Source: Rhodamnia argentea (lineage: Eukaryota; Streptophyta; Magnoliopsida; Myrtales; Myrtaceae). Taken from it: a stretch of DNA of 64,000 bases. A model generated the notes under the pieces. It had not been told where the DNA came from and did no database searches. It saw nothing but the letters and a program-made list of their open reading frames with translations. This document shows positions 46,665-59,669 of the stretch, one piece after another; position 1 is the first letter of the stretch; the number at the start of each line of letters is the position of its first letter. The DNA lies in assembly GCF_020921035.1 (NCBI RefSeq), contig NC_063154.1, positions 24,529,448-24,593,447 on the forward strand. Direction: 5' to 3'. The position numbers and the translations under genes were made by a program.

Positions 46665-49593
46665 TAGAGGGGGCCATTTGGGCCCGTGGGCCCGGAACCG
46701 GCCCGTTGACCGGGCCCATGGTTCCGGAAACGTGGGAACCGGCGGTTCCGGGCCGGTTCGGAACCGTCCACAATATAAAAAAAAAAAAAAGTGGGCCCGG
46801 GGGCGGAGAGCCGTTGGGCTCTCTGCCCCCTGTGCCCCCACCCCTCTTCTCCTTTGGGCCATTGCTTTATATATAATAAAAAAAGAATTAAAAATGATTC
46901 TTGCCTATAAATACATATGCTTCCCCTTTCATTTTTGTCACAAATTCTCTGAACAATCTCTCAAATTCTCTCTGAAATCCTCTCAAATCGCTCAAATTCT
47001 CCAAATTCTCTCAATCCCGACTCAATTCTCTCAATCGGATTTCCAATCAATTCTCTCAAAAATGGCAAGTGGAAGCAGAAATGCTAACAAGGGCAAGATG
47101 ACTATGGGAGATTCCGAGTATTCCATTCCTGAATATAATCCTCGTGAATATGCAAGTTGGGAAGACGACGACGATAATATCAACTATGTCCCGATTCCGA
47201 ACGTCGAGCACATCCCAACACAAGAAAGTCTTCATCCTCCCACTGGTGTCAAAGAAACGTCAACGGCAAATGAGCCGGAACGGAAGGGCCGAGATAATAC
47301 ATCGGACTTGTGGCTACACTTCGACAAGGTACGTGATGAAGTCGAAGGTAAGTATAATGTAAAATGTAAATATTGTTCGCAAACATATAAATTCACGAAA
47401 GGAGACGGCTACGGAACATTCCGTCGGCATTTGTGAAAAAAACATCCAACGCAAGCGGGGATCGACAATACGCAACAACAAATTTCCGGGTACGCCACTT
47501 CTAATCCTCATCCTTTATTTCGTTTCACTGAAGCACTTTATAAACAAACATTAGGTGAATATGTTGCCCTTGATCATGCTCCGTTTAATACTGGTGAAAA
47601 TTTTAAAATGAAATATTTGATAAATACTGCGTTGGTTCCATAGCGCCAACTATTCCAAAAAATACTCTTAAACGTGAAGTTTTTCATCTTTATAAAAAGG
47701 GAAAAAAATCTTTAGCAAAATTTTTTGCGGAATTCAATGGACGTGTGCATATAGGTAGCGATATTTGGAGTGATCCTTCGCAAATTCATTCTTATATGGG
47801 TGTCACGTGTCATTGGATAGATGACAATTGGATGATTCAAAAAAGACTTATTGCATTCCGAGTTTTTTATGAAAGCTATTCGGCTCATAATATTTATAGA
47901 ATAATTAGGCAAGTTTTAGAAGAATATAATTTAATAAATAAAGTATTTTCAATTGATTTTGATAATGCCGCCGCAAATACCGCTTCTATTCCCGAATTAG
48001 AAAATATTTGCAAACCCACTTTTGGCAGATAATTTTTTCACATTAAATGTGCTTGTCATGTTTTAAATTTATGTGTACAAGATGGTTTACGAACTTTTGA
48101 CACTTCTCTCGCCCCAATAAAAAGTGCAATTAAATTTTTATGGAGTCGTCCCCAATGTATGAAATCATGGGGAAAATTTTGTAAACAAAATGGGAGAAGG
48201 GCAAGAAGATTTCCAAAAGATATTCCGACTCATTGGAATTCTACGTACGAGTTGCTTCGGCAAACTTTTGAATATAAAGATTTATTATGTATGTTTATTT
48301 CACAAAATATTCCCGAAATTACTTTACTTCCTCAACATTGGGACGTTTGCAAGAAAATTTTAGATATTTTAAAAATTTTTAATGATGCTACTAAGACTTT
48401 ATCTGGTATTTATTATCCTACAACGCATTTATTTTTAATAGAGTGTGTTAATATTAGTAGTGTTTTTAGTGAATACGAAAATGATACCGAATTAGGTCGA
48501 ACTATTTTAGTAATGCGAGAAAAATGGTTGCATTATTATTTGCAAATTCCTCTTGTCTATTTAGTTGGTATTGTTTTTGATCCACGTATTAAATTAGATG
48601 GTTTACAAGATTATTTGAATGTGTATTATCATGATTGTTTACATTTGGATGATTCAATAAATATTTCAAATATATTAGGACATGTTAAAGAATCTATAGT
48701 AGCATTATATGGAGAATTTTGTAGTAGATATGGTTTAAGTGATTCTGGATCTTTACAATCTACTGCCTCACGTAGCGAAGGTGGTAGTTCACTTAGTAGA
48801 GGGTATAATATGCTTAAGAGTAGGCAAAAAAAAAACAAAAAGGGGCAACGGGTAGTATTTCTGAATTAGAAAAATATTTAACCACTCAATTTGAGTTTCG
48901 TGATGCGTAACATAGTACTGATTTCGAAATCCTGAAGTGGTGGAAGAGTCACCAAATCGAGTATCCAGTTCTCGCCCTCATCGCTCGTCAAATATTAGCA
49001 ACCCCTTCTTTAACGGTTGCAGTTGAACAAGCATTTAGTTATGGAGGATTAATTTTGGACTCTCGCCGTTCAAGATTAAGCCCGGACTCTGTGAAAGCTC
49101 AAGCTTGTATCGGCAATTGGACGAGGGCGAAATATCGACACCAAGAGTTAGATCGTGAACACGAATTTTTTAGCGATGATGTTGGAGATACCACCGCCAC
49201 GGGTACCACAACGGGTAACGACGATTGACGATGAGGTAAGTTGGGGTTCTCAAAGGTAAAAGAACTACATGGACTTTGATTCTTCTATCCCCAAGAAGAT
49301 ATGTAGGCGCTTAATGATAATTCATTAAGTTCAAGCCCATTCCTTCTTTTTTTTTTCTCATATTTTATTACAATGTACAATTTAATTGTATTTTATAATT
49401 TATTATTTATTATATTTATTTTATTATTTATTATTTTAAAAATTATTATTAAAAAGGAATCGGAATGAACCGGGCGGTTCCGAGCGGAACCGGAACCGGC
49501 CCGGGAACCGAAACCGCCATTATACACGGTCGGTTCCGGTTCCACCTTTTCGTGGAACCGGAACCGGCGGTTCCACCGAACCGGCCGTGCCTA
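46665..49593 (+). mobile_element. hAT DNA transposon, 2.9 kb
   Basis: Bounded by an exact 8-bp target duplication GCTCAATT at 46657-46664 and 49594-49601. The ends read TAGAGGGGGCC and, inverted, TAGGCACGGCC, a short imperfect terminal repeat. Both subterminal regions (46690-46766 and 49465-49582) are packed with GGAACCG/CGGTTCC words in both directions, as expected for hAT transposase-binding sites. It encodes a damaged transposase and sits in a palindromic repeat. A TATA-like tatataat is at 46867. Confidence 0.93.
47062..49228 (+). pseudogene. hAT transposase, several lesions
   Basis: Starts MASGSRNANKGKMTMGDSE. An acidic region leads to a BED zinc finger: DLWLHFDKVRDEVEGKYNVK, CKYCSQTYKFTKGDGYGTFR and RHL, where a TGA at about 47434 replaces a codon before KKHP. 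The frame changes or stops again near 47641, between 47641 and 47745, near 48030 and near 48868. The RNase H-like core reads HIGSDIWSDPSQIHSYMGV, FSIDFDNAAANTASIPELE and CACHVLNLCVQDG, then DIPTHWNSTYELLRQ and YYPTTHLFLIECVNI. The hAT dimerisation tail reads ILKWWKSHQIEYPVLALIAR, ATPSLTVAVEQAFS and LDSRRSRLSPDSVKAQACI, stopping at 49228. It cannot make active transposase, but the ends could still be mobilised. Confidence 0.92.
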
Positions 49594-49601
49594 GCTCAAT
49601 T

Positions 49602-49790
49602 AAGTCCTAAAACTTGTTACAAAAGTACAATCGAATCCTGAAATTTTCAAAACGTGCATCTAATGGAAGGGCTTGAATGAACCAATATGGAAAAATTTAG
49701 GACTTGATTTTACTTTTTGAATATTTTAGGACTTAATAGCGCTTTTGAAAAACTTTAGGACTCAATTGCATTTTTTCCGTGACAAATTTC
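49602..49790. repeat. Right part of the split palindromic element
   Basis: 'taagtcctaaaac' at 49601 faces 'tttaggactt' and 'ttaggacttaat' words further right (49695, 49727, 49756), in opposite orientation and spaced about 30 bases. Confidence 0.6.
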
Positions 49791-52099
49791 TTTTAAAATT
49801 ATTGTATTTTAGTGTAATGGATCAAACTATGTTAGTGGCCGGATATGTGGTTTGATTGTTTTGAGTTTCAATGTAGGTTTCCATCACTATTCACTACCAC
49901 CACTGTACATCTCTCTGTATCTCCACCCCTTAGAAACCTAGTCAAATCGAAAAATACCAAAAGAAAAAAAAAAGTTTGAAGAAGAGAATCAGCACTCAAC
50001 TTCTTATCGGGAATTGATTTTTTTACTTCTTAAAAGAAGTAAATCTTTTTCATTTATTAAAATGGATCTAAAATTACTTCTGGAGAAAAAAAAATGCTTC
50101 AAAAATAGGAAAATAAAGTTTTATAACTAAACGAATTTCTGCTCTAGAAGTTACGTTATCAAACGGATTCTACTATTCTATTACAGAATTGTTGTCAAGC
50201 GTGACCCAAATCTCCCAGCAGTCTTGGAAATTAAGATTGAGCACAAACCATCAAAGGCAGTTTTCATGGCTTCAGCTCTCGCCAGCATAACCTTTGCTGT
50301 ACATGTAACCGCAGTACCATTAATTAGCCACGATGATTGACACGTGGTGGATAAAGACTTTACGTACATGATCCAACAGCCGATTATTTCATTATAGTTA
50401 TCCCACAATAAAGGGTTGTGTTTTGGCTGTGAGCATTATGATACTGCTATTTCAAGGTCAATGAACACTTTTCTTTCTTTTCAATTTAAGTTTTACTGGA
50501 TACATACGCCTTATATACTACTTTTGGGCAACCCTCTCAACAATTTTCCCCTCGCCAAATTACCCGAATTTCAATTTTACCCTCATCGTCACTTTCCTTT
50601 GCCTATCCGACTGGCATGACGTGATACCGGCGGTGAGCTCAAGTCTAACAGTTGGCGAGCTAGGTCTGACATCGGCAACCCTTGCCTCGTGTCATGCGAC
50701 CTTGACGTGGCATCTTTTGGAGTCATGCAACCTTAGCGGCTCTCGCCAGAGGTGGGTCGCCCAATCCGTCGGCCCTCAAGCGAGCTCATCCGGTTTCTCT
50801 CTCTTTCTTAAATTATTTTTCGGATTTGACATCAGAGTTGGTAAAATATCATGAAAACCCTCTTATCTAAAGCCATTTGCATTTATGGCAAAGTTTAGTC
50901 CAAAACGCACCCGTAATTTCTAGGGGGGCCACCGGCCAGCCACTTCAATTACGTAACTGTTGAAGTGAACGTGCAGGTTGCCTTCCTTGTACAAGTACGA
51001 AAGGAAACCAGAGATGGGGAGCTAGTTAGAAAGCAACCCCAACCTATGCAAATAGGCTTCAAACCATTGCGAGTAGTTTTTTTCTTTATTGTCATAAATG
51101 GAGGAAGCCCATACGCAGCAGATATCTCACATCATCAACCATCTGGTCATCCAATCACTATCCGCATTTCCTCATCCAATTAACATTGTGGAGTCAAGCT
51201 TCCCCTTTCTTTCTGTTTAATCAATTCTTGTTTCATTGAGTTCCTTTGCTGTCATGACCTCAACCTCTCAACTGCATTTCCTCTTCTCCTCTTTCCCGAT
51301 GTTCTTCTCCCTACAAAATTATTGGTGGTGCTAGGGATGATTGATTCTCGGGTAATCCGGTTCCCATTTAGAAATCGAGAGCTATACTAGAGGGGCCGAT
51401 TCTCAATTTCTAGGACCGAGAACTAGACCACCTTGTCCCGGAACCGGTGGCATGTTCTGTGTTTTTTTATTTTTATTTTTTTGGTCGTTATATTTGCCCG
51501 TTAAACCGCATTTTACCCCTTAACAAACAGAAGATCAACCAATGATTTGCTTAGACAAATAGATTGAGAAGTAGGAGGGGTTGAGACATAAAGAGGTTAT
51601 GCGAAGGTCAACTAATGAACGAGCAAACGTGAGGGTGCCGTGCATGAAGAATGGTGGCCAATAGGGTTTTTTCAGAATGGGAGTAGAGGCTTTTTCAGAT
51701 TCGTAAGAAATTAAATATAAAAAAAAAAAATGATCGGTCCAATCCGAGCGGGCAATGTCACACCCGGAATTGGAACCCGACTGCAATTCACCAATTCCAA
51801 TTTTATGGTCAAAAACTAGAACAATAACCTTAAGAATAGCCCAAAATCGACCGGTTCGGTCCGATCAGAGTGATTCCTTTTGGTTACCCCTAGCTGGGGC
51901 AGCAAAAGGGCCAAATGAACACATGCAACGCATACCTATCCACGAGGACATGCAAAATTCTAGCTCCGGTGGCCCAAAAAACTGAAAATTTCTATGATGG
52001 TAAATTCTGAAGGTGCTGATAATTTTGAAATACTGGTGTTAAGAGAATATGACACTTGCTTGTCGGGTCATTTGTTAGTACGATGCCAGTGTTATAATG
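49791..52099. other. Intergenic DNA
   Basis: AT-rich with no intact gene. A minus-strand stretch at about 50195-50300 (RAEAMKTAFDGLCSILIS) recalls the RNase H-like domain at 33219 but is too short to call. GC-richer sequence at 50600-50790 was not recognised. Confidence 0.3.
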
Positions 52100-52250
52100 A
52101 ATTGGGTTAATATCATAAAAAACATCAAATTGGTATATACATGCCGTATTTACTCTAAACTAATTTTTGTGTCACAAAAAAATCCAAATTGATATGGCCG
52201 TGTCATATTTATCCCAAATTAATTCTCGTCTCGCATAAAATTTCACGACC
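52100..52250. repeat. Single arm related to the 40268 palindrome
   Basis: Words 'ccgtatttactctaaact', 'tgtgtcacaaaaaaatcc' and 'gtgtcatatttatcccaaat' at about 30-base spacing match the left arm of 40268-40690. The inverted second half is not present. Confidence 0.5.
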
Positions 52251-52429
52251 CTGGATCACCCACCTCGTTTTCTCGTCTGCTCCGGCTTCTGTCTCTCCTC
52301 TACTTCATTCAATTCTTTGGCATTGCTCCTGTGTGAGGCCCACCCTCCCTTGCCGCAAGGAATCTCGTGCAAACCTCCGGACAAGGTCCTCTATATTAAA
52401 TTACCCACATTGTAATGAATTTTTAAATT

Positions 52430-54310
52430 TCCCACTAAATTGGTAAGACTAACTTTTTCATTATATTACAAGCATGGTTAGTAGATTACCAATATTTTAT
52501 TAAATTTTCGAATGTCTCAATAAATTAGTAAGCTAGCGATTATTTCAAGTTTTATATGTATGGCTATTAATTTACCAGTATGGGTTTGGCTCTGTTGCTA
52601 GCTATTCTTGTAGGCATTACGGCTGGCGAAATGATAGAAGAATTAAATCTTCTGAATATGGACCGAAAGATCATCAAGTTAGCTATAAACTTTGTTAAAG
52701 AAAAGATAATCAGGGAACTAGTAATTCTGTTTCGAGTATATCGCGATATTACTGTGGATGTGAGCTTACCGATAGGAGTCAATCTCCAAGATGTAATCGA
52801 GCATCTCTTTGATATTGAATTCAGTTTATTCTTAACAAATATAACAACATCCAAAGAAATTTGTACATTAATATCTTATTTAAATATAGAAATCAAGGGT
52901 AGTAATTGGCCAACATTTTAATGAGTTGTCCAACGACCAAATAAATAAGTTAATATCTTCTTTTAGATTTTACAAGAATGGATCGTAACCTAGCAAAGTT
53001 GCAATAAATTTACCAATGCCCAAATAATTGAGTAAGTTACTCTTTTAAATTTTACAAGTGCTGTTAGCAAATTACTAACGATGAAATCAATTTTTCGGAT
53101 ATCAAACAAATTTGCATCCTCTTGCAATTATTACAAGTAAGTTAACAACATTATAAGTTGCCAACACTATGCAGAATTCAACAAAGTTATAAAGTTACAA
53201 ACATTTATGTCAAACCATGAAAAAAAAATTCTGTGATGTACACCGATTTGATTTATTTACCAATATCCACTGGTCGTTGTGGAATTACCAACATTATCGA
53301 CTTTTGGCAACAATTGACCGACTTTTACTTGTCAAGAAGTTCCGACATTAACTTGAGCTAATCATCAAATTATTTTTCCTGTTAAGCTTCAACCAGTATG
53401 AGGTTGCCATCTAAATCTTTTTAATGTGTGTTTTGTTAAATTTTTAAGGGAAAGACATAACTAGAAGTAGAAGCAGTGAAAAGTTCCTCACAAGCATAGC
53501 CTAATTCTTTTGTAAATTGGTAAATTCATCACAGTGTTAGTATATTACCCCCACGGGGTAGAATTTGAATGAAATTAGTAACTTACAAATTTATTGGATT
53601 TCCTGTAAATCTAGTATAGTACTAATAGTTTACTCACAACATTCGTAAAATCCGGAAAATGTAGGCAACTTCTATAAGAAGGTTAGAAAGTTCGTTATCA
53701 TGTTGGTATTTTACTAACCAACTTGCAAAATCTGAAATTTTTTTTTTTGGGCAAATTACCAACTTAGGATGTTGATAAAGAGTTTATGAAGTTGGTAGTT
53801 TACTATCAATCTGTTGTAAACTTTGAACAAGTTCAGTAAAGTATTCATTCACCGTGATGCTTGTAACTTCGTTATAGGGTTGGCATTTTACTAATCACGA
53901 TTGTAAATTTGAATTAAGTCCATCACTTTACCAATCATACTCGTAAAATCTGAGAGAAAATGTTTGTTAACTTATCAAGATGTTGGTAAATTCATTATAA
54001 TGTTGGCAATCTACTAATCACACTGATAAATTTAAAATCAGTTGGAAACTGACTATATATCAGTGTGAAACTGACTAGTTATTCCGATGTTGGTAAATTC
54101 ATTATAGCATTAGCAATTTACTTACAACATTGTATAACTTAAAAGAATATGGTAACTTGCCTATTCATTTGGACATTGGTTGATTCATAACAATGTTGGT
54201 AACCTAACAAGTTACCAGACAAGAAAGTTATCGATCATACTTATTTTTACCAACGACATTGGGAAATTTACCAACAACTCCAGAATTCTACCAAACACCC
54301 AGTACAAGGT
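52430..54310. repeat. Foldback-like array of diverged 'gttggtaaattcattat' repeats with a strand switch
   Basis: From 52430 to about 53330 words such as 'attaccaatattttattaaa', 'ttaccaatgccc' and 'ttaacaacattataagttgcc' recur. From about 53390 to 54310 the complement dominates ('ttggtaaattcatcac', 'gttggcattttactaatcac', 'aatgttggcaatctactaat', 'gttggtaacc'), each followed by 'tgtaaaatctgaa'-like words every 80-120 bases. An open frame of 113 codons at 52580-52921 lies in the left half. It starts MGLALLLAILVGITAGEMIE and has no recognised family; chance is possible. Confidence 0.6.
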
Positions 54311-54569
54311 ACAAAACAAAAACCCTTATATTATGTTCAACTGCAAGAAATTATAAACTCGGCCAATTGTATTAACTTCCTTCTTTCAAAGCGGGCGGGG
54401 TCAGTGAAAAACCAATAATACAATTTAATTTATCTCGTAATTCTTCCCCCATTCAATCTCTTCCTTACTTACTTAAGGGAAAATCCTCATAAAATCAGTG
54501 CGGGAACATGATGACAATCTTGTATTGTGTCCATTCATGACACGTTTAGGTTGGGAAAATTGTCTAAAA

Positions 54570-55670
54570 AGTATTAAATCTATTGCACTTTTGACAATGC
54601 AATTCTAAAGGAAAATGTCCGAAAACCCATGCACCTTTTGCATTGGTGCCAATTTAATCTTAAACCTTTTAATTGTACCAATTCAGTACAAACTTTTTGC
54701 ATTTGTGCCAACTGAGTCCATCCGACCAATTTTAGCTTGAAATCGCTAACGTGTAAGCCGGTCATCCTACGTGGCTCTCACCAGCACCGACGTCTATTTT
54801 TAAATATTAATACTTTTTTTATTTTTTTTATTTCTTCTTCTTCTTTTTTCTTTACCATTTTTTTTGTTTTTGGACAGAGTGCTGGTGACCATTATCGGCC
54901 AAAGCAAGGGTCGCGAGCCCTCATCCAGATCTTGGTCAATCTAGGGCGTCGGCTGCGGGAGAGGGCCGCATTGGTAGCAGCATCGGTCGTGCCATGTAGG
55001 ACGAACAGCATCCACGTTAGAAATTTTTCACCAAAATTGATCGGATTGACTCAATTGGCATAAATGCAAAAGGTTTAATGACTAAATTGGTACAATTGAA
55101 ATATTTAAGACTGAACCGACACTAATGTAAAAGGTTTAGAACTTTTTGGATTTCTCCACTCATAAACCTTTTAATTTTGCCAATTGAATCTATTCGGTCA
55201 ATTTTGGCCGTAATCGCTAACATGGGTGTCATCCGTCTTACATGGCCCAACCGGCACCGACGTAGACAACTTATAATAACATTTTAATATTTTTCCTTTT
55301 TTTATTTGCATTAATTTTTCTTTTTTTTTCTTTTCCTTTTTCTTTTCTTTGTCGTTTTTTCTTTTTCTGTTCGGATGGAGGGCACGTCACGGCCCCGCCG
55401 GCCCTTTGAACCAAAAGGGGAAATAAATAAATAAATAAATAAACATCCTCAAAAATATTAAAATATTATCAAAATTTGTTCATGTCGGTGCTGGCCTTGC
55501 CATGTAGGATGGCCAGCATCAACATCAATGATTTTCTACTAAAATCGGCCGGATAGACTCAATTCACGAAAAGTGAAAAGGTTTAGGACTCAATTAGAAA
55601 AATTAAAAGATTTAGGACTGAATTGTCATAAATGCAATGGGTTTAGGACTTTTTGGACAATTTTCCCCTC
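54570..55670. repeat. Two adjacent palindromic ~30-bp-subrepeat elements ('aaaccttttaattgtacca')
   Basis: Left copy about 54590-55145, right copy about 55150-55665. Each starts with 'aaccttttaatt...ccaatt' words and ends with the complement ('aattggcataaatgcaaaag', 'aggtttaggactcaattag'). Each has a GC-rich centre with 'gccatgtagga-ggccagcatc' and T-rich tracts. An AAAT microsatellite is at 55421-55441. Confidence 0.7.
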
Positions 55671-57346
55671 TAAAAATCCATAATACAATTAAAATTATCT
55701 GGCGGATTAAAGAATCCAGCTTCACCTAAATATGATGATCTCGTAATTCTTCTCTCATTCAATCTCTTCCTTGCTTACTTAAGGGAAAATCGTAATAAAA
55801 TCAGTTCTGGAGCATGATGACAATCCCGCATTGTGTCCTCTCATAACACGCTTAGGTCTCAAAGGGAGGAAACGCCTTGAATGATCACACAAGAGAGGTC
55901 AATGATCTCTTTGTTCGAGTGATTTCTCCAAGACTATCCCGCCAGGAAGAAGGGCAGCGAGCGGAAGGAGAAGCAATCGATGGTTGCTTGCCCATTTCGC
56001 TCTTGGGGAATTATTGACTGATGCCTGCTCTTTGGTTGATCGACCAGTTGCAGCATCTCCTGCTTATTGGCCATTACATATGCGTGACGACGACCGATTA
56101 AACAAGTGGAGAATCGGACAGCTAGTAAGAGCAGGACACCAACTCTCACCTAAGTCACCAAAAAAACTTAATTTTCAACTTCTCTCTTGAGCCTGATTAG
56201 TTCGCTGTGATGTCACATCATCTCCATTATTATGTAAGTTAATCGCAAAAACTTGGTACTTCAACCGCGTAAGTCAAGTTATTTAAACGGAAGTAGTTAA
56301 GATATGACAAAACCCGGCTTTAGGTGAGATGGTTGAAAGAGGAAAAACTGAGATGTTTCGGTTCTTTCCAAATCGTGATGGCTTTGTCTATTATCTTCCG
56401 CGCGACAAGAGTTGTGCATGATGATTAGGAGTGATGCATGTGAAATCCCCGGATTAATTCATTGAGGTATTGTCCACTTTGGCCCGTGTCAAATCGATGT
56501 ATTATCCGCTTTGACCCATCTCATATCGAGACTCTCGATTTTGTCTTTTTAGAATACGTATAGATACTTTCCCAGGAGGTCAAACATCCTAATAGTGATT
56601 TAGCCTGAGCACACTTAACTTTTGAGTTGCAAAGCAAAACTTGGCGTTACGCCAAAAGGCGTCTCCATGGGCTTTATATATCAGAATCCCTCTCCAACTG
56701 TTCAGTGAATAATTCGATTCATTCCTGCCTCTTCATCATCCTAGAAGCCTGCAAGAGCCACTCTTTGTCTAGGCCGTCTTTTGACCTAGGCGACCACTCC
56801 TCGTCCTCATCGGGCCGGGTTGTTACACTCGGTCTACAAGCATTTTGTCTCACGATTGCGAGGGAAAAATTTACTAAAAGCAATGACATGCGTTATCATT
56901 TAAATTATTAAGATGCAAGTGACTTTACGACGTTTTCAGAAATTTGGATCTGCCGGCATCTTCGTCGTTGAATTACCATCTCCCACGTTCGCTACACGAT
57001 CAATTGTTGGCATAGAAAAAAAAGTGCTTGCGCATCCGCTAATCACATGATGGCGATTAAAATACGTGGTGCGATTAGACTTCAATTGAATAATTCCATG
57101 ACCCGTGCATTACCCTTTACTTTGCTTATCCTTGAATGCACGACATTCTTACCAGCATTATTCTACTTCTTCTTTAACTTCACCAAATGAGTTCTATCTC
57201 AGTGGATTTTTAATTCATGATGTGCGCACATGTATTTGTTCGATGTGTGAGACTTAGGAGGAATGTGGGAGAACAAAAAAAAAAAAAAAAAGAGGTTTAA
57301 ATTTCTTTAGACAGAAAATTCTGATTCCAAACTTTATAGTTAGCTA
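55671..57346. other. Intergenic DNA
   Basis: No gene recognised. A second copy of 'ctcgtaattcttctctcattcaa'-type sequence at 55740-55800 repeats 54434-54485, so the palindromic pair is flanked by a ~60-bp direct repeat. Confidence 0.4.
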
Positions 57347-57556
57347 AGGGCATGTTTGGTAACGCTCCCGTTTCTTCGATTCCTTCCTCTCTCTTTTTTT
57401 TCGGGAACATAAAAAGTACAAAAATCTGTTTGGTAACGTCGGTTAATTTTTCTGTTCCATATAACATATTTGGAACATGAACAAGAAGCGAAAAAAAGAT
57501 ATACTTCTTTGCTCAGAAATTATTTTCGGGAACAGAATTGTTACCAAACGGGCCCT
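57347..57556. mobile_element. hAT-like MITE, 210 bp
   Basis: Ends AGGGCATGTTTGGTAACG and, inverted, AGGGCCCGTTTGGTAACA form a ~17-bp terminal inverted repeat with few mismatches. The interior is non-coding, with repeated 'cgggaaca' and 'tttggtaacg' words. No certain target duplication. Confidence 0.75.
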
Positions 57557-58259
57557 AAAACTCATAAAACTTAGACTTTAGTCAAGAGAAAAACATGCAC
57601 GTGTGAAAAGTGCCCTGTACAGGTTCGACTCCCACATGACCAAGTGGAATAAAATCTCGCGTTCGGGCCATCGACCTCGATCGCGGGAGGAGGACATACA
57701 TGTATTAATCTAAATACCAGAATTGACCAGTTTAGCAAATCATTAGCTGATAGGCCAAAAGACTTATCTAGCTAATTCCTTGATTTAATCTGATCCAGCA
57801 GTGTACAAATTATTCAAAAAAGCTCAGGGATGGCTACATGAAAGGAAGCTTGAAGGGTTTCAAAAGATGGGTACGTGGAAAGAGGAAGAATAATGACACA
57901 ACCAATATGCAAGGGGGGTGGAGTTGGCTGAAGTTGTCAACCGAAAACGAGAGGCAGGTTTCTTCCTCTTTACTCTCTTAATGTTGGGGCTAGCAAAAGT
58001 GGGCAAATCCCATTCAGCCATGTGAAGCTGTGTTGAGTATTATAAATGAAGATGGGAAACTTACCAAAGATTCCAGCGTAAGACATTCCCCAAAATGATT
58101 TGGCAATGAAAGGCCAGGAGGTCTTGCTATGAATCATGAGCTTGCTCCACTAGCCATCACCCAAATCATGGGCTATTGTCCCCCTTTCCCCACCATTCTT
58201 GCCTCTCAAGAAACCACTCCACAAAGCTAAAACCGAGAAATTATGAAGGAAAAAAATAA
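57557..58259. other. Intergenic DNA
   Basis: No gene or repeat recognised. Confidence 0.3.
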
Positions 58260-58760
58260 ATTCTAAAGCTATTGCAATTGTGGTAATTCAATTCAGTACT
58301 TTGTTTTTGCCAATTCAGTTCGAAAATTTTGTAATGTTGAGTCAATTCAATTCTCGGCCAATTTTGATCAGAAATTGTTGAACACCAACCGTGACTGACA
58401 CTAACGTAGACAAATTTTAATAATTTTTTAATTTCTTTTTTTTTCTTTTCTTTCTCTCTTTTTTTTTTTATAAACTTAGAGAAGCGAGGGCTTCGTAGCC
58501 CTCGCTGGGTTTGGGCGCATGCACCCTCTCCCTCACCGACCCTAAGTTCGGAGAAAAAATAATAAATAAAAGAAAAATAAAAAAGGAAAAAATTATTTAA
58601 AAAATCCCAAAAATTCATTAAAATATTATTAAAATTTCAACGTCGGCACCGACCGTGCCATGTAGAACGGTCACCATCTGGGTTAGCAATTTCCGGCAAA
58701 AATGACCGAATGGACTGAATTGGTGTAATTATAATAGCTTTTAGACTTTTTTTTATTTTT
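58260..58760. repeat. Palindromic ~30-bp-subrepeat element, third copy
   Basis: Left arm words 'gtaattcaattcagtac', 'gccaattcagttcgaaaa' and 'gagtcaattcaattctcgg' face 'gaccgaatggactgaattgg' at the right end. The centre has the paired 'gggcttcgtagccctcg' and the same 'gtgccatgtagaacgg' block as 54570-55670. Confidence 0.7.
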
Positions 58761-59669
58761 TTAGTAGTTTTCCCAAGCTAAAACCCCGTTATGAATGGGT
58801 GGTTTCCCTTTTCTCTGTGGAGCTAAACTTGAGATGCAACATTAGGGTAATGGGCTATCACTAGAGGAGAGCTCCACCACAAAGTTAATCCTACCTCAGT
58901 TCCTACATCATCAAAGTACTATGCTCCTTATCATTGACAAACCATTCTCAGAGATATATCTCAGAGAATTTGCCTTAGCAGACCCTACTCCATATAAATT
59001 GCATTTTAATCACTATTAAACACCGCGAAATCCATACTAAACCCGCTCAAGTTTGAGAAAGTAGTTCCGGAAAATCTTTTAGATAATTACTGTCAAAATT
59101 TGTGAGCATGTTGGACTGAGTAGTAGCCAAAACCCAGTTTTTCTAATATTCGAGATAGAGTCAAAGGCAGGCACGGATTAGAATTTACACCCGGACAGCT
59201 CATTGTTCACAAGCACCACGGGCTCTTGCTGGGTCAATGCGGAGAGAAAAAAGAGAGAGGGGTTGGAATTGTCAATTTCCGTATGCAGGAGCAATTGAGA
59301 CATCTCTTTCGACCGTCCAGAAGCAAATGAAATAGCTGATTGAGCAATCAAGACTATTATTATTATGGTTACTGTTATGAATCACATTATTACAATAATA
59401 AATGCACAAACGTACTCCAATTATTCACAACCAAATGAACATAGATGATACTGGGCCTGCTTGCAAATTGTCCTAAACACGACTCTCTCTTCTTTGAAAG
59501 AAGAAATAATAATGATTCCGCGTACACCCGCCTTCTCTCTCTATCTCCTTGCTTGTAGACTGCATTGAGCTGGGCATGTTGAAGAAGATATATAAACTTG
59601 TTCCGACTTGCGAGGGAAGGAAATTGGCGTCAAGTGTCTTTTCTGTGTGTGTGTGTGTGTGAACGAAGA
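58761..59669. other. Upstream region of the O-fucosyltransferase gene
   Basis: No second gene. A possible TATA-like tatataaac is at about 59589. A TG microsatellite (59645-59660) sits in the probable 5' UTR, eight or so bases before the chosen ATG. Confidence 0.4.

Noticed and set aside
50181..50408. RNase H-like fragment on the minus strand
   Set aside because: Only about 18 residues recall the domain; too short to annotate as a gene.
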